A model generated the notes under the pieces. The model searched no databases, was not told where the DNA came from, and worked only from the letters and a program-made list of their open reading frames with translations. Below are positions 20,647-31,197 of a stretch of 64,000 nt of DNA, one piece after another; position 1 is the stretch's first letter, and the number at the start of each line of letters is the position of its first letter. The stretch comes from Rozella allomycis CSF55 (lineage: Eukaryota > Rozellomycota). Location: the NCBI GenBank assembly GCA_000442015.1, contig KE560949.1:1-64000 (forward strand), given 5' to 3'. The position numbers were made by a program, and so were the translations under genes.

Positions 20647-23600
20647 TTATTTAGTCAATTTAGACAGTCTGGTTTTAATTGTTAACTTTTGAAAGAAACT
20701 TTTTGCAACTGGATCCTTGCGATGTATTAAGACTCTCATTAGATTGTATTGAGAAAATGGATTGTCTAGAGAGGTGTCGATGTGATTAGATTTGGGAGTA
20801 CTCTGTGTAGTTGTTTGATATTCCCGCACTTTTCAAGTTAATTAAATCATATTACATAATTCTTCTGTTGAAAGATGAAAAGTTGTTGAAACAATTGTTT
20901 TGATTTTCTTTAGATTCAAGTGAACGACTAGAATGGTTAAAGAATGAAATTACAATCTGGAGAAAGGCCAAAAGATGTAGAGTCTTTTCTGGAAAATAGA
21001 TTCTCCAAATAATCAATGTCCTCTAGAATTATTTCAGTGTTATTTGGATAATATTTTCTTTTTCTGGTAGCCCCTAGCAAGATCTTTTCGTAAACCCTAA
21101 CTAGGGTAAGAAAGAATGAATGAACAATTAAATTTACATAATCGAATGGCACTAATTAAAACAATGACGATGACTTACCGCCTGAAACAATATCGTTTAG
21201 AATGGGATCAAGTACTTGATTCCCAATTCGTACCAAGTTTGACACTGAAGCATTAGGAATGTAAAGATTTTCAATGAAGGAGCTTTTAATATCGCAGTAA
21301 ACTACTTTGATTCCAAAATATTGAATGTAAGAATCAATTAAAGATTGAAGATGATTTTGAAGGTTTGAAATGACCAGGGTAGATGGAAGATAAAATTTGA
21401 CTCTTGATTCAAACTCTATTAGTTTTTCTTTTGCGTATATTGCATTGTTTATCATTACCAACAACTTTTGAATAAATTATGGAATCGATTACCTTTGTTC
21501 TTGATTGCAAGTTTAGAATTCGCTTAATCATATCGTTCATTGGAAGTAGTTCATATTTTTTCTTTTTAAGAATAGTTTTATCAAATATTTCCATTGTTAT
21601 TTCCATGTGATCAAATGGATCTAATTCATTTTCTTTCAATTGGCGTCCAATTGATGAATTGACAATTTCAAAATATTTTTCTATTGATTTCACAAGATTG
21701 GAAATAAAATAACTGGAATATTCGCCTTTTATTTTATCTGAAGGAAAAGAAGTGAAAAATACAAATCGTGAATTTATAAAAGCGAATAGATCCATAATTG
21801 AAGAAGAATAAAATACTTTTTCTTTTTCAATTGGATGAAATTCTTTATCCAAATCTAGGCACCTTTTCAGTGTGGAATTCAATGCTTGTGGAATTTCATT
21901 CATCCAATTCTTTATTAAAGGCCTTATCCATCCATCAACATCAATAAACTGTAAAAAATACATGAAATCTGCTTTACTATGTTATCAATCAAATTTGAAT
22001 CTTCCAAATACTCTTCTGCTATTCCCTTTAAAGTTGTTTCAAGCATAATTAACTGACAATGAAGCTCTATTAAAGATGTATTTAATGTTGTTTGCTGCGC
22101 TTTGTGAAAAAGCAAATTCAATAATTCACGCTTTAAAATTTCAACAAAAGGAAACAAAATTGATTCAATTGAATTTCTTATTGTCAAAACATCTTTAATG
22201 GATTTAAACAAATTCAATTATTGCAACATTTATTTATTACCTGACTGAAATAATTAACGTCTTTAATAAACTCTTTTATGCCCATAGACCATGTTTCTAT
22301 AATCTCAATTTCTACCCTGGAAAGAATATTCTTCATTCTATTTTCTAAACTTTCTTTAAACATTTCTTGGCAATTCACATCTACAGGAAATTCAGCCATT
22401 GTAGATCCATTCCTGTAATAGAAATGTTGTAACGTTGCTGTTTTCAACACTTCTTTTTCACAATTTAACAATTCAGGTCCCAACACTTTATTAAACACTT
22501 TATTAACAAATAAATTAAATTTTTCGTTGTTTATATTTTGAGATAATGTTTTCTCTAAAAGATTTAGATCTCCGACAGCCAGGATTTTACTAGGAAATTT
22601 CATTCAACTAATTACCAAATATTCAAACAATCTTGATCAACACCAAGATTATTTTTAAGTAAAATTTCATAGTCATCATTTTTATTTTCATTCACTTTAA
22701 AGTATTGTTGAAAGGCTCTAACAATAGTCTTAATCAAATAGAACATTGTCTCATTAAAGCGATGAGTCCAATGAATGTTTTCTCCTTTATTCCTTTTAGC
22801 TGTCATAATTTCAGCAGCAATTAATTCCATTTTCTCCAAATAATTAATCATTGAAAGGTCAAAATCACTAAAAAGAGAAACAACAGAATTCTCTAATCCC
22901 ATCTCTTTTGATTCATCCAAAAGCAAATTAAATAGCAAAATCTTATTTCTTCTTTCAAACGCATTCAATTCTTCGTTATCTTTTTGCATTTCGTTTTTGT
23001 TAATGTTTCTTAACAATGTAAATCTAAACATAACAGGATCCAATACAATTGAATGGCCTTGGGCAATTATCTGATAATCGTTAGATTTTACAATAGCTTC
23101 ATAAAATTGTATCATTGATGAAATGTATTCACTCTTCTTTCGTGATATTTCAAAGTACGGCCTTATTTGATCCTCTACAAACTTTAACATCTATTAATAC
23201 AATCAAAGCATTAGTACCAGCTTGTCATTATTGCCCTTTACAAGAAGTAAAAGCAACTCATATCCACCTTGCTGCAAATCATCTTTCGACATTTCAATGT
23301 TCAAAGGCAATCTGGCAGGCAAGTTTGGTAATGGTCTTGTTGGAAGCTTAGGAGATGATAACTCTGATGAGGTACTCATTGATATAGGGCTGTGTGGTCC
23401 TCCGATAGGGACAATTTTAAATATTTGTCGGTCTGCATTCCATTCAATTCTCACAGGAGTCTTATCTAATTGAGATATTCTGGTGTAATAATATCGCATA
23501 TCTTCTGGATCAAAGTCAAACCATCGCATTCTTTGAAAGTGAATGTATAATCTTACGCATGGATGGATTCCAGCACAAATGATTGCTTCAAACCATCAAC

Positions 23601-23663
23601 TTTGGCTGTCTTGTTTTCAATTTCATTTAAAAATATCCATCTTAAAAGAACATCGCCTTCCAT
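20647..23663 (-). CDS. MUN-domain protein (Munc13/Ync13-like)
   Basis: Exons 23663-23557, 23530-23218, 23190-22616, 22589-22241, 22214-21978, 21948-21493, 21464-21179, 21151-20954, 20927-20856, 20828-20647; 924 residues. The MHD1-type stretch IDVDGWIRPLIKNWMNEI...DKEFHPIEKEKVFYSSSIMDLFAF and the C-terminal MHD2-like helices (FDYVNLIVHSFFLTLVRVYE, SFGLSPD) match Munc13-family vesicle-priming proteins as found in fungi (Ync13). I see no clear C2 domain. Role in exocytosis is inferred from family. One intron (22215-22240) ends TG. The start at MEGDVLLRW follows an AG and could be preceded by another exon. The stop codon overlaps AATAAA. Confidence 0.75.
22215..22240 (-). other. Non-canonical GT-TG intron (26 nt) in MUN-domain gene
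   Basis: Starts GTAATA and ends TAATTG. Phase 0 on both sides, joining DVNYFSQ to NLFKSIKDVL. No AG lies between the donor and the start of the well-defined next coding block. Confidence 0.8.
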
Positions 23664-24190
23664 CTATTGCCAGCGTCAGCCACATTAAAATCCTATATTG
23701 TGAATTGACATCTTTTTGTCATGTCTCTAAACATAAAGCTTGTTTTACTCTGAAATATAAAAAATGAAATCGTTGACGAAATTAAATTAATAATTTGTAC
23801 AAAGAGTGTTTATTGACAATTCGTTCATTAAACTAGTATGTGAATATCAGGGTCTAGGGAATGGAAATCTTCTTTAGAATACTTCCGCATTTACTGTTTG
23901 GTAATAGAATTTAGGAATTCTCACTCGTCCAGTATGACCAATGGTTTAAAACTGAATCTCATCATCTAATTACATCATACATGATAACATTTAGCATCTT
24001 AATTTTCGCTAAAATTAGATTTAAATAGTCGCGTTCAAATATGTTTGCTGAAAGGAATTCCGGATATGGCTGCGATCCCAATTTCAGCTCAATTGATATT
24101 ATGATAGTAAATTTAACATCATGAACTTATTACGCGTTCTTTAAAACATCAATTTCATTTCTTCAGATCGCAATTAGGAAATTTAGCAAA
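23664..24190. other. Gene-poor interval, possible fragment of a short minus-strand gene
   Basis: 527 bp without a gene I can support. On the minus strand, about 24110-23960 is open for some 48 codons (IELKLGSQPYPEFLSA is readable) and a second open stretch ends near 23895 (GRVRIPKFYYQ), but I cannot join them with a convincing intron or find a start. No tRNA-like structure seen. It may hold the promoter of the 24191 gene. Confidence 0.3.
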
Positions 24191-24576
24191 ATGAAGCTGT
24201 TTTGGGACTTGCTGTATAAAGACCGGGTACTTAATACTCAAGACTTGTATTATCAATTCAAAAAAGGAAGATGGCTACCACCTAAAATATCTGCATTAAC
24301 TCTCAAAAAATTGGATAGAGTAGCTAAGGCTTACAATGTTGACCCGCACAAGGATTTGGGATTACCTTTACTAGTCAAAAACCCCACACCTTTGACAACG
24401 CCAGAACCCGAATTGCACGTTAAAAAGGCAATTCTAAGAAAGTACTTTATTGCAGATCAAATGGAAAAAATGCCTGAATTGGAAAAGCAATATTACGAGG
24501 TAAAAGTTTAGACTACTTAATATAGAATGAAAGAGCCAAAAGAAGGAAGAGGCGTGAAATGAAATTTCCATACTAA
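24191..24576 (+). CDS. Small basic protein, possible mitoribosomal subunit (mL59-like)
   Basis: Exons 24191-24499 and 24526-24576, intron 26 nt, 119 residues. The sequence is basic with KKGRWLPPKISALTLKKLDR and a C-terminal basic helix ENERAKRRKRREMKF. The 'GRW-PPK-S' pattern followed by a helical basic tail resembles the fungal mitochondrial large-subunit protein mL59 (YmL25), but similarity is weak and this is a guess. Convergent with the anillin-like gene; 20 bp separate the two stop codons. Confidence 0.55.
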
Positions 24577-24596
24577 AATTTATATTCAAAATTGAT

Positions 24597-25914
24597 TCAT
24601 TTCCTCGGCTTATTTTTGCTAATAATACCATTCATCCTTTTAATTATTGTATTTGTTTCTTCCACTGTATCCATGAAAAGATACATAATTTTGGTTTCTT
24701 TTGCACTTGAGATACTCAGTTTAATAGCATTTTTCACCATTAGGTCACTAGGATCTGTTAAACAACAACCAGTAAGACCTGTCAAGTCAATGATTGTTTC
24801 CTGTAGTAATACCTAAATTGATCTTACGTTTCCAGTTTCTGAATGATAAAGTGACAAATTTCTGCCATGTAAGACAAACCAGTATCTTTTCCAGAGCTTA
24901 CTTGAGGAAGTAAAAGTAAATTACTGGGATTATCATATCTTCTTTGTATAATGTTATAAATCCTTCCTGCTCTACAGTATCTGGCACTATTTGGGCTTCT
25001 TTCTCGTCTTCTTCGTAAAATGTTGCCACATACATATTCATTTGAGCTATACCGTCTTTGTCATGTGAATTCTTTCGCAGTAAAAACGTGCCAAGTGCGA
25101 AATCAGACGTGATTTTTGATTTAATCTCCAGATTCACTGACCCAAGAATTTGATGATTATTTGATAACGCGTATCCAATGTTGCTTGATTTACCTCTAAT
25201 GGTCCCCATAAAACTTTTTGTTTTTGAAGCGATCGACTTTTCCTGAATACTTTGGTTTAAGGATATTTTTAAGGGCATGTCATATTGTAGGTCTCTTCAT
25301 ACAAAAAAACTTTAAGCTATTACACCAGGAAAGAATCTTGCACGGACATTATTTCAAATGGTGAAAATGTCTTTGTTTTCAGGCAAATATTCCCTGAAGT
25401 CAGGGTGAGAAATATTGGAGATGAAGCTAATTAAATAAACGCTTATTTGGGTACTATCTATAGTTTGCTTCAGATGGATTTTATCTATTTTGATCAGTAA
25501 CTTGGCTTCCTTTTCATTGAAGGTTTGGGTTTTCATATCGGCAATATTATTGTTGAAAACACTTAATACATCAGCATGTTTCTTTGAATTCCCTATCTTC
25601 ATAGTTTTTGTTTTGTTCAGTAAGTCTTTAAAGGTAGAGCGACTCAAGGTGCTTTTAAAGCTTTTAATGCTTTGGGTATCGTCATCACTATGCATATTTC
25701 TTTCCTTAAGTATAACATAACAGTCGGCTTTTGTGTTAACATTCAAGTTTTCAATCCATTTTAAAGCATTTTCAGAGATAGCCGTAGAGTTAATATGTAA
25801 GTTTCCTGGAAGCCTTTCACGAAGAATAGTAGGTATAGATACTTCTGTGCTTTCATATGCGGTGTCTTCGTATTGAAATGAAGATACACTAAGTCGACGG
25901 GAAATAGAGTTCAT
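24597..25914 (-). CDS. Anillin-like protein (anillin homology region plus PH domain)
   Basis: Exons 25914-25455, 25426-25324, 25294-24925, 24896-24828, 24800-24597; introns 28, 29, 28, 27 nt; 401 residues. The order matches the C-terminal half of anillins/Bud4/Mid proteins: a beta-rich anillin-homology region (LLIKIDKIHLKQT, NNHQILGSVNLEI, SDFALGTFLLRK, VEQEGFITLYKE) running directly into a PH domain (LWKRYWFVLHGRNLSLY, IIDLTGLTGCCLTD, KIMYLFMDTVEET). The long N-terminal actin/myosin-binding part of animal anillin is absent. Likely a septin/Rho-linked cytokinesis scaffold by family; that role is inference. An upstream in-frame ATG (25977) would add a hydrophobic leader unlike the family, so 25914 is preferred. 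Confidence 0.8.
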
Positions 25915-25994
25915 CGTGGTAAACAAAAACAAAAACTTGTGAATAAACAACAACATCATTGTTGAAATATAATACAATGTTCATGTTATATTTA

Positions 25995-27707
25995 TTATGG
26001 TTGGGGGAGTAATATTCCTAGCCCTAACAGGAATGAAAACGGCAGGTATAAAACGTAAATTCCTATCAGGACAACTCCAAAATATCTTGGTATTTTATAC
26101 TTATAAAATGTTGACGTTGATACTAGTGTTATCAATGCCGCGAGGACAAGAACAGCGAACGCAAGGTAAATATCTATCATTCCTGTAAATGCAGGAAGAA
26201 TTGGACCATCACTTAAATTTAAATTCAGCAAAGACACCCCTAACGTCAAAAGGACGTTTTGTATAGGGCCACAAAATATTGCTGTTACTGCAGTCTCAAA
26301 ACTTCCAGATCGTGCAATTGCAATGTTTGCAATTAAATCCCCAAAAGAATTACCCCATGCTAAGATAATGATACCAAGAACTGCATCTTTAATCTTTAGG
26401 ACCATGCCAATAGTTTGAAGTAGCTCAACTACATCTTGAGTTACTGCGTAGATCCAAAATATAGTAACAACAAATGCATAGATGACAATTAATAAATTAT
26501 ACACGGGATGAGATTTCCATGAAGATGTTTTAGCAAAAATAAGTGAAAATATGAAGGATAATGTCATTACGATGTACGACAAAGGGAAGCCATTGATATT
26601 CTCGTTTAACTTTCCAGAAAGAAATAAGATTAAGAAAAAAGAGCAGAATGGATTGATAACAAGTCGAATTCTATAAAGAACTAGGCTTTCAAATTTCCAA
26701 GCATTGTTTTGATCTATATCCATGTCATCCAACAAAGGAGGGACAGACAAGATTGATATTAATTCTATAGGAGATTTTAAAATAAAGATAATTCTGTCAA
26801 TTAAATTAAGATTATGAAATCCTGAATAGTCTATCAAATATTTAGGCAAGTGTCTAAAATTAAATGTTGTTTCATTGGAAACGTCTTTAACTATCTTGTC
26901 TTCATTCGCAATCAAGCTATGTTTTCTGATTTGAAAAAGTATAACAGAGCCTATATGTAATGCATAAGTTATAAGAAAAAGAACCGGAACCCACAAAGGT
27001 AGATACCTTGTCTGAGCAATAGCAACTACCCCGACCACAGAAAGTAAAAATAAGATAATATTTTTAACAAATGAAACTTTTGAAAGCGAATTTTGACGCT
27101 CACTAACAAAAAATTGGATGCTTTCTTTTCTTGATAGCGTCGTTTGCATTTCGATTGCACCAGAAGACACAGTTGTATCTGATGAAGGTTTTTGAATGTC
27201 AACATCACAAAAATCAGATTTCTTTGCAACTAATATTACAATACCAAGCACAAATGTTGTTATAAACAAGCCAGATCCAACAGATGAACCAAATACCATC
27301 CCGGCTTTTTCTTGTGTACCGGTTAATGCTGTGAAAAAATCTGGAGCGCCATTTCCAATCGCTAAAAGTGTAACACCGGCTACATCAGGCGATAACTTCA
27401 AATATTGAGATATTATTTCAAGTGACTTGCATAAATGTTTATCTGATATTACAAATAGAAACAGGAAGAATAGTATAAGTAACATCAGACCGCATAAAAG
27501 CATCAGAAAAGGGCTCTTTAATTGACAAAAATACAAAGCATTGTAATTTATCATTGACTCTGACTTACATTCCACCAACGAATATCTACATGCATCACTA
27601 CTTGACAACGATGGCAAAGTTGTACAATCAAATTGGCTGCTTGAACTTTGCCCCAACACATTCGCTAAATGACTCACTAAGAATACTAGTAAGGTAAATT
27701 TGTTCAT
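25995..27707 (-). CDS. Sodium/calcium (cation/Ca) exchanger, NCLX type
   Basis: Intronless, 570 residues. N-terminal signal peptide (MNKFTLLVFLVSHLANVLGQ), then two clusters of about five to six membrane helices with the two alpha repeats: GNGAPDFFTALTGT...GSSVGSGLF and AWGNSFGDLIANIAIARSG...FCGPIQNVL, separated by a cytosolic loop of about 150 residues. The GNGAPD/GNSFGD pair and overall length fit the cation/Ca exchanger (NCLX/SLC8B1) branch rather than plasma-membrane NCX. By family it exchanges Ca2+ for Na+ or Li+ across an organelle membrane. Ion specificity is not readable here. Confidence 0.9.
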   Translation of the reverse strand: MNKFTLLVFLVSHLANVLGQSSSSQFDCTTLPSLSSSDACRYSLVECKSESMINYNALYFCQLKSPFLMLLCGLMLLILFFLFLFVISDKHLCKSLEIISQYLKLSPDVAGVTLLAIGNGAPDFFTALTGTQEKAGMVFGSSVGSGLFITTFVLGIVILVAKKSDFCDVDIQKPSSDTTVSSGAIEMQTTLSRKESIQFFVSERQNSLSKVSFVKNIILFLLSVVGVVAIAQTRYLPLWVPVLFLITYALHIGSVILFQIRKHSLIANEDKIVKDVSNETTFNFRHLPKYLIDYSGFHNLNLIDRIIFILKSPIELISILSVPPLLDDMDIDQNNAWKFESLVLYRIRLVINPFCSFFLILFLSGKLNENINGFPLSYIVMTLSFIFSLIFAKTSSWKSHPVYNLLIVIYAFVVTIFWIYAVTQDVVELLQTIGMVLKIKDAVLGIIILAWGNSFGDLIANIAIARSGSFETAVTAIFCGPIQNVLLTLGVSLLNLNLSDGPILPAFTGMIDIYLAFAVLVLAALITLVSTSTFYKYKIPRYFGVVLIGIYVLYLPFSFLLGLGILLPQP

Positions 27708-27893
27708 CTATGATAATGTTTGCCTGCGCCACTCTATGAATTCTTTCCATGAGCAGTTAAATAAAGCAAATAAATCTACCACTTATTACTTAAGATAAAT
27801 TATCAGGCAAAAAGCATAAGCGTCATTCATTAAATTTTTCTAATTAAACAACCTTATTTATTGCATTCCAAAATTTCATTATTGGGAAGCGAT

Positions 27894-28080
27894 GATAAGA
27901 GATTTATCAATCAATGATGCCGCTTCCATTTCAACATGATTTTTATAGGTAAATTCGATGAACTGACCTAGGATTCAGCTTTNTTTAGGAAGCGGTGATA
28001 AGAGATTTATCAATCAATGATGACGCTTCCATTAACATGATTTTTATAGGTAAATTCGATGAACTGACCTAGGATTCAGC
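27894..28080. repeat. Direct duplication across an N gap at 27983
   Basis: The roughly 85 bases left of the N are repeated with a few differences right of it (both copies run GGAAGCG...GATAAGAGATTTATC... to GACCTAGGATTCAGCTTT). The right copy contains the 3' end of the RING-finger gene. Two haplotype variants of one contig edge, not collapsed, is the simplest reading. The unit itself has a short inverted repeat (GGAAGCG/CGCTTCC). Confidence 0.8.
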
Positions 28081-28568
28081 TTTTTTCTACAGATCGGACA
28101 TAACTTTGTTGTTCTGCCAGCTTCTACTAGACACGAGTAACAACCCAAATGTCCACATGCCGTGGTAGATAATTCTTCGGCTTCTTCGTTCAAGCAAATA
28201 GGACAACGGACAGATGGTTTACTTTTCTTAGATTTCCTGGTCTTACAGTCTTCTCCACTTTTAGTTCCTTCATCTTCACTTATCAAGTCAATAACTACAT
28301 GTTTAAATTTATCATTAGAACCTCTATCGTCATCGCTGTCAACAATTATGACGGGGTTCGGTTGTTTGACTACAATCGGAGAAAGAATCTTATCTTCTAT
28401 TATATTTATGGTATCTTTTTTATCCACCTTGGATTTACGGCTAGTCCTTCGTGCAGACATCGAGTTCTGAAGAGTTTGAAATTTTGGTTTCCTGGGGTCA
28501 GGAAGAATAACATTTGGAGAATATTCATCGGAAGAAAATTCATAATTAAAGTCCACATTTGAAATCAT
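28044..28568 (-). CDS. RING-finger E3, SUMO-targeted ubiquitin ligase type (RNF4/Slx8-like)
   Basis: Intronless, 174 residues. C-terminal C3HC4 RING CPICLNEEAEE...CGHLGCYSCL...CPICRKKLNPRSVHRIYL; the last segment is close to the RNF4 C-terminus (CRKKI...HPIYI), which helps dimerisation. The N-terminal half is disordered and carries two SUMO-interaction-like motifs, PVIIVDSDDD and HVVIDLISEDE, each a hydrophobic core followed by acidic residues. Together these define a STUbL, which by family ubiquitinates poly-SUMOylated proteins in genome maintenance. SUMO binding is inferred from motif only. Confidence 0.85.
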   Translation of the reverse strand: MISNVDFNYEFSSDEYSPNVILPDPRKPKFQTLQNSMSARRTSRKSKVDKKDTINIIEDKILSPIVVKQPNPVIIVDSDDDRGSNDKFKHVVIDLISEDEGTKSGEDCKTRKSKKSKPSVRCPICLNEEAEELSTTACGHLGCYSCLVEAGRTTKLCPICRKKLNPRSVHRIYL

Positions 28569-28901
28569 TTTTGAATGAAAGACGCTGGTTTTTGACCCAA
28601 TACCTACTTAGCCACACGAAATGTCCAAGTCCTAATATCGTGATTGTTTGACACCATCTAGTCTCGTGATGTAACAAAATATAATTCGTCGAAAATTTAT
28701 ATTCATATTTCGAAATTATTGATCTCTTTTTACCTTCATGTATCATCTGAAACTCTAGCATAAAAACTCTATTCTTCATTTCATGATTTCATCAAAATGA
28801 TCTAATTCATTAAGATAAAGAAATCTTCAAAAAAATTATAAGTTTGCTATAAAAGTATGCAAATAATTTATAATTTTATTATATATATTATCATTTGAAA
28901 A
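28569..28901. other. AT-rich intergenic interval
   Basis: About 330 bp between two minus-strand genes. It should hold the promoter of the RING gene and the 3' flank of BUD23. A 77-codon minus-strand open frame here has no recognisable features and I do not support it as a gene. Confidence 0.5.
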
Positions 28902-29847
28902 TTAGAATCGAGGACGTCTTTTGCGAGCAGTGTATTTAGAATCTTCTGGCACATTAATTTTGCCTCGTTTTCTATTTAATTCCTTCTTTCTCAACACCCA
29001 ATCCTTATCTTTAACATTCTTTTTACCCTTCCTTTTTCTCTCCCTTGTTCGTTCTGATACGCTTGCCTGCACACTATCATCTTCACCTGTACCTAGAGCG
29101 ATAGGGGCTACATATTCTCCCGAGGAGCCAGTAAACAAGCAAAGATAATACTTTTTGGCTTTTGTGCTATGAGGATAGTCGATAACAATTCCACCGGTAA
29201 ATCCTGCCTTCATAGCGCTTGTTGTGATCATAGTAATCTGATCAGGATGATCAGGATAAAATTGAAAAACCGCGCGGGCACCTCTGCAAAGCGAAGAATA
29301 CAAAGTTCCAAAAAATCTATTCAGGCGATGGTAAGGGCTATTAATTTTCTTGTCAGCGTTACATAACCATTGGAGAGCGGATACACTTTTCTTAAAAAAA
29401 GTATGTTTTCTACCTTATTGCTCCATCAAATGAACCAGGCCTAAAGCAAACACCTGTTCCCATATCGTGAAGCATCAAATCTCCATCAGCTTCTCTTTCT
29501 CTTGCGATATCTAATAAAAACCAATCTGTTCAATGTACCCAACATTGAAGAACTGATGTCCAAGCCAACCCAATGATGACCGGACTCTGAAAGGACTTCA
29601 CCGGATAATCCAGACCCGCAACCAATATCCAAAATAAATCTTGGGGAATCGTCTTGTATGTTTAGTAATTCAATACATCTCTCTGACATTTCGGCTTGAA
29701 TCTGAATGATACGAGTACTGATTTTATTTGAAAAAAGTATGGATTACTTTGAAGAGTATTTTTTAGCCTCAGATTCGTTATAAAACTATTTTATTCATAA
29801 ATTTAAATTACTATTTCAGGTGGAGCTTGAAGTTCTGGCCTTGACAT
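28902..29847 (-). CDS. BUD23: 18S rRNA (guanine-N7) methyltransferase BUD23
   Basis: SAM-dependent methyltransferase of small-subunit ribosome biogenesis. Exons 29847-29812, 29785-29748, 29717-29539, 29510-29414, 29385-28902; introns 26-30 nt; 277 residues. Seen: MSRPELQAPPEIFYNESEAKKY, SAM-binding LDIGCGSGLSGEVLSE, HHWVGLDISSSML, DLMLHDMGTG, FDGAISVSALQWLCNADKK, GFTGGIVIDYPHSTKAKKYYLCLF, and the basic tail ending TARKRRPRF, all characteristic of BUD23/WBSCR22. It normally acts with TRM112. The first two coding exons are only 36 and 38 nt. Confidence 0.96.
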
Positions 29848-30130
29848 GATTTTCTAAATTTTTTGAAGCCAAGCCCCAGAATAAAATAATGTGAAACCTG
29901 CAATCTGGCTACTAAATTCTATAATTTCTCTTATCTTTACTTAAATAGCTATTTCATGGTTGTCCGCCTGAAAAGCTCAAGAAAGGAATCTTTGCATTCA
30001 AGAGCATGCTTTATGAATTATGGCTTTCTGGAACAGTCAGACTACTAAGGTTGCACATCTTAAGTTTTATTTTTGTCTTTTGATAGTGACATGGTGCTAA
30101 GAACGTAAGCCTCAAAAATTGAAATTTGAA

Positions 30131-31177
30131 ATGTCCAATTCCATAAAGTTGATTACTGGAAATTCACATCCCGAGTTGGCTAAACTTGTAGCCAAAAAAC
30201 TTCACGTGGAAGTAGCGAAAATACTACCTGTAAAGCTAACCAACCAAGAAATATCAATCATTATTGGGGAATCAGTTAGAGACGAAGATGTCTTTATTTT
30301 ACAAACTAATTGTGGAGAGATAAATGACCATTTAATGGAATTATTGATGATTATATCTGCATGTAAATCTGCATCAGCAAGAAGAATAACAGCGGGTACA
30401 GTCTAGTTTTGAATCAAAATAGTTTTACCATGTTACCCCTATTCTCGGGCAGATAAAAAAGATAAGGCTCGAGCTCCAATTACTGCAAAGCTAGTGGCTA
30501 ATATGATAACGGTTGCAGGGGCTGACCATATTATAACGTTAGACTTGTAAGGAATACATTCGACTTTATTTCGGGCATGCCTCACAAATACAGGGATTTT
30601 TCGATATACCAGTGGATAATCTATATGCAGAGCCTATGCTTGCAAAGTATATAAAAGAGAATATTCCAGATTACAAAAACGCAGTGGTTGTCAGTCCTGA
30701 CAGTGGTGGCGCAAAACGCTGTACATCTCTCGCAGATAGACTTGACACTGACTTTGCATTAGTATATAATATTAACTATATAAACGGTAGATTCATAAAG
30801 AAAGAAAACGCGCTAATGAAGTCTCGCGGATGGTTCTAGTAGGAGAAGTGGCAGGAAAAGTGGCGATCATTGTCGATGATATGGCTGACACATGTGGGAC
30901 TCTTGGTTTGGCAGCACAAGTATTGATTGAGCATGGAGCTAAATGTGTATATGCGATTGTAGTCCACGGGATTTTGTCCGGTAAGGCCCTGAAGGTTATT
31001 AATGAATCTGCACTATCGGAGGTTGTTGTTACAAATACAATACCACACCAAGAAAAGAAAGAAATTTGTCCAAAACTAAAGACAATTGATATTTCATGCA
31101 TAATATCAGAAGCTATTAGACGTACTCACAATGGAGAATCAGTTTCTTATTTATTTTCAAATGCACCGGGACTTTAA
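30131..31177 (+). CDS. Ribose-phosphate pyrophosphokinase (PRPP synthetase)
   Basis: Makes PRPP from ribose-5-phosphate and ATP for nucleotide and His/Trp synthesis. Exons 30131-30395, 30423-30546, 30575-30761, 30791-31177; 320 residues, normal for the family. Motifs: [75 protein letters not shown], and the PRPP-binding loop [13 protein letters not shown]-terminus [13 protein letters not shown]. The second intron (30547-30574) ends CGG rather than AG, yet is the only cut that yields [11 protein letters not shown]. Convergent with APC6; 20 bp lie between the genes. Confidence 0.96.
30547..30574 (+). other. Intron with GG 3' end (28 nt) in PRPP synthetase
   Basis: Starts GTAAGG and ends TTTCGG. 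The codon TT|G (Leu) of the invariant [10 protein letters not shown] segment spans the junction. The nearest AG (30593) destroys this motif and the frame. A single G-for-A difference would make it a normal TTTCAG. Confidence 0.75.
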
Positions 31178-31197
31178 AAAATAAATGTAAAAAATAA

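Noticed and set aside
25354-25977. A separate gene with hydrophobic leader starting at 25977
   Set aside because: The frame is the first exon of the anillin-like gene; the extra hydrophobic 21 residues are upstream of a better start at 25914 and do not fit a cytosolic scaffold.
28546-28779. 77-codon minus-strand frame upstream of the RING gene
   Set aside because: No start context, composition or motif to support it; it spans the likely promoter of the RING gene.
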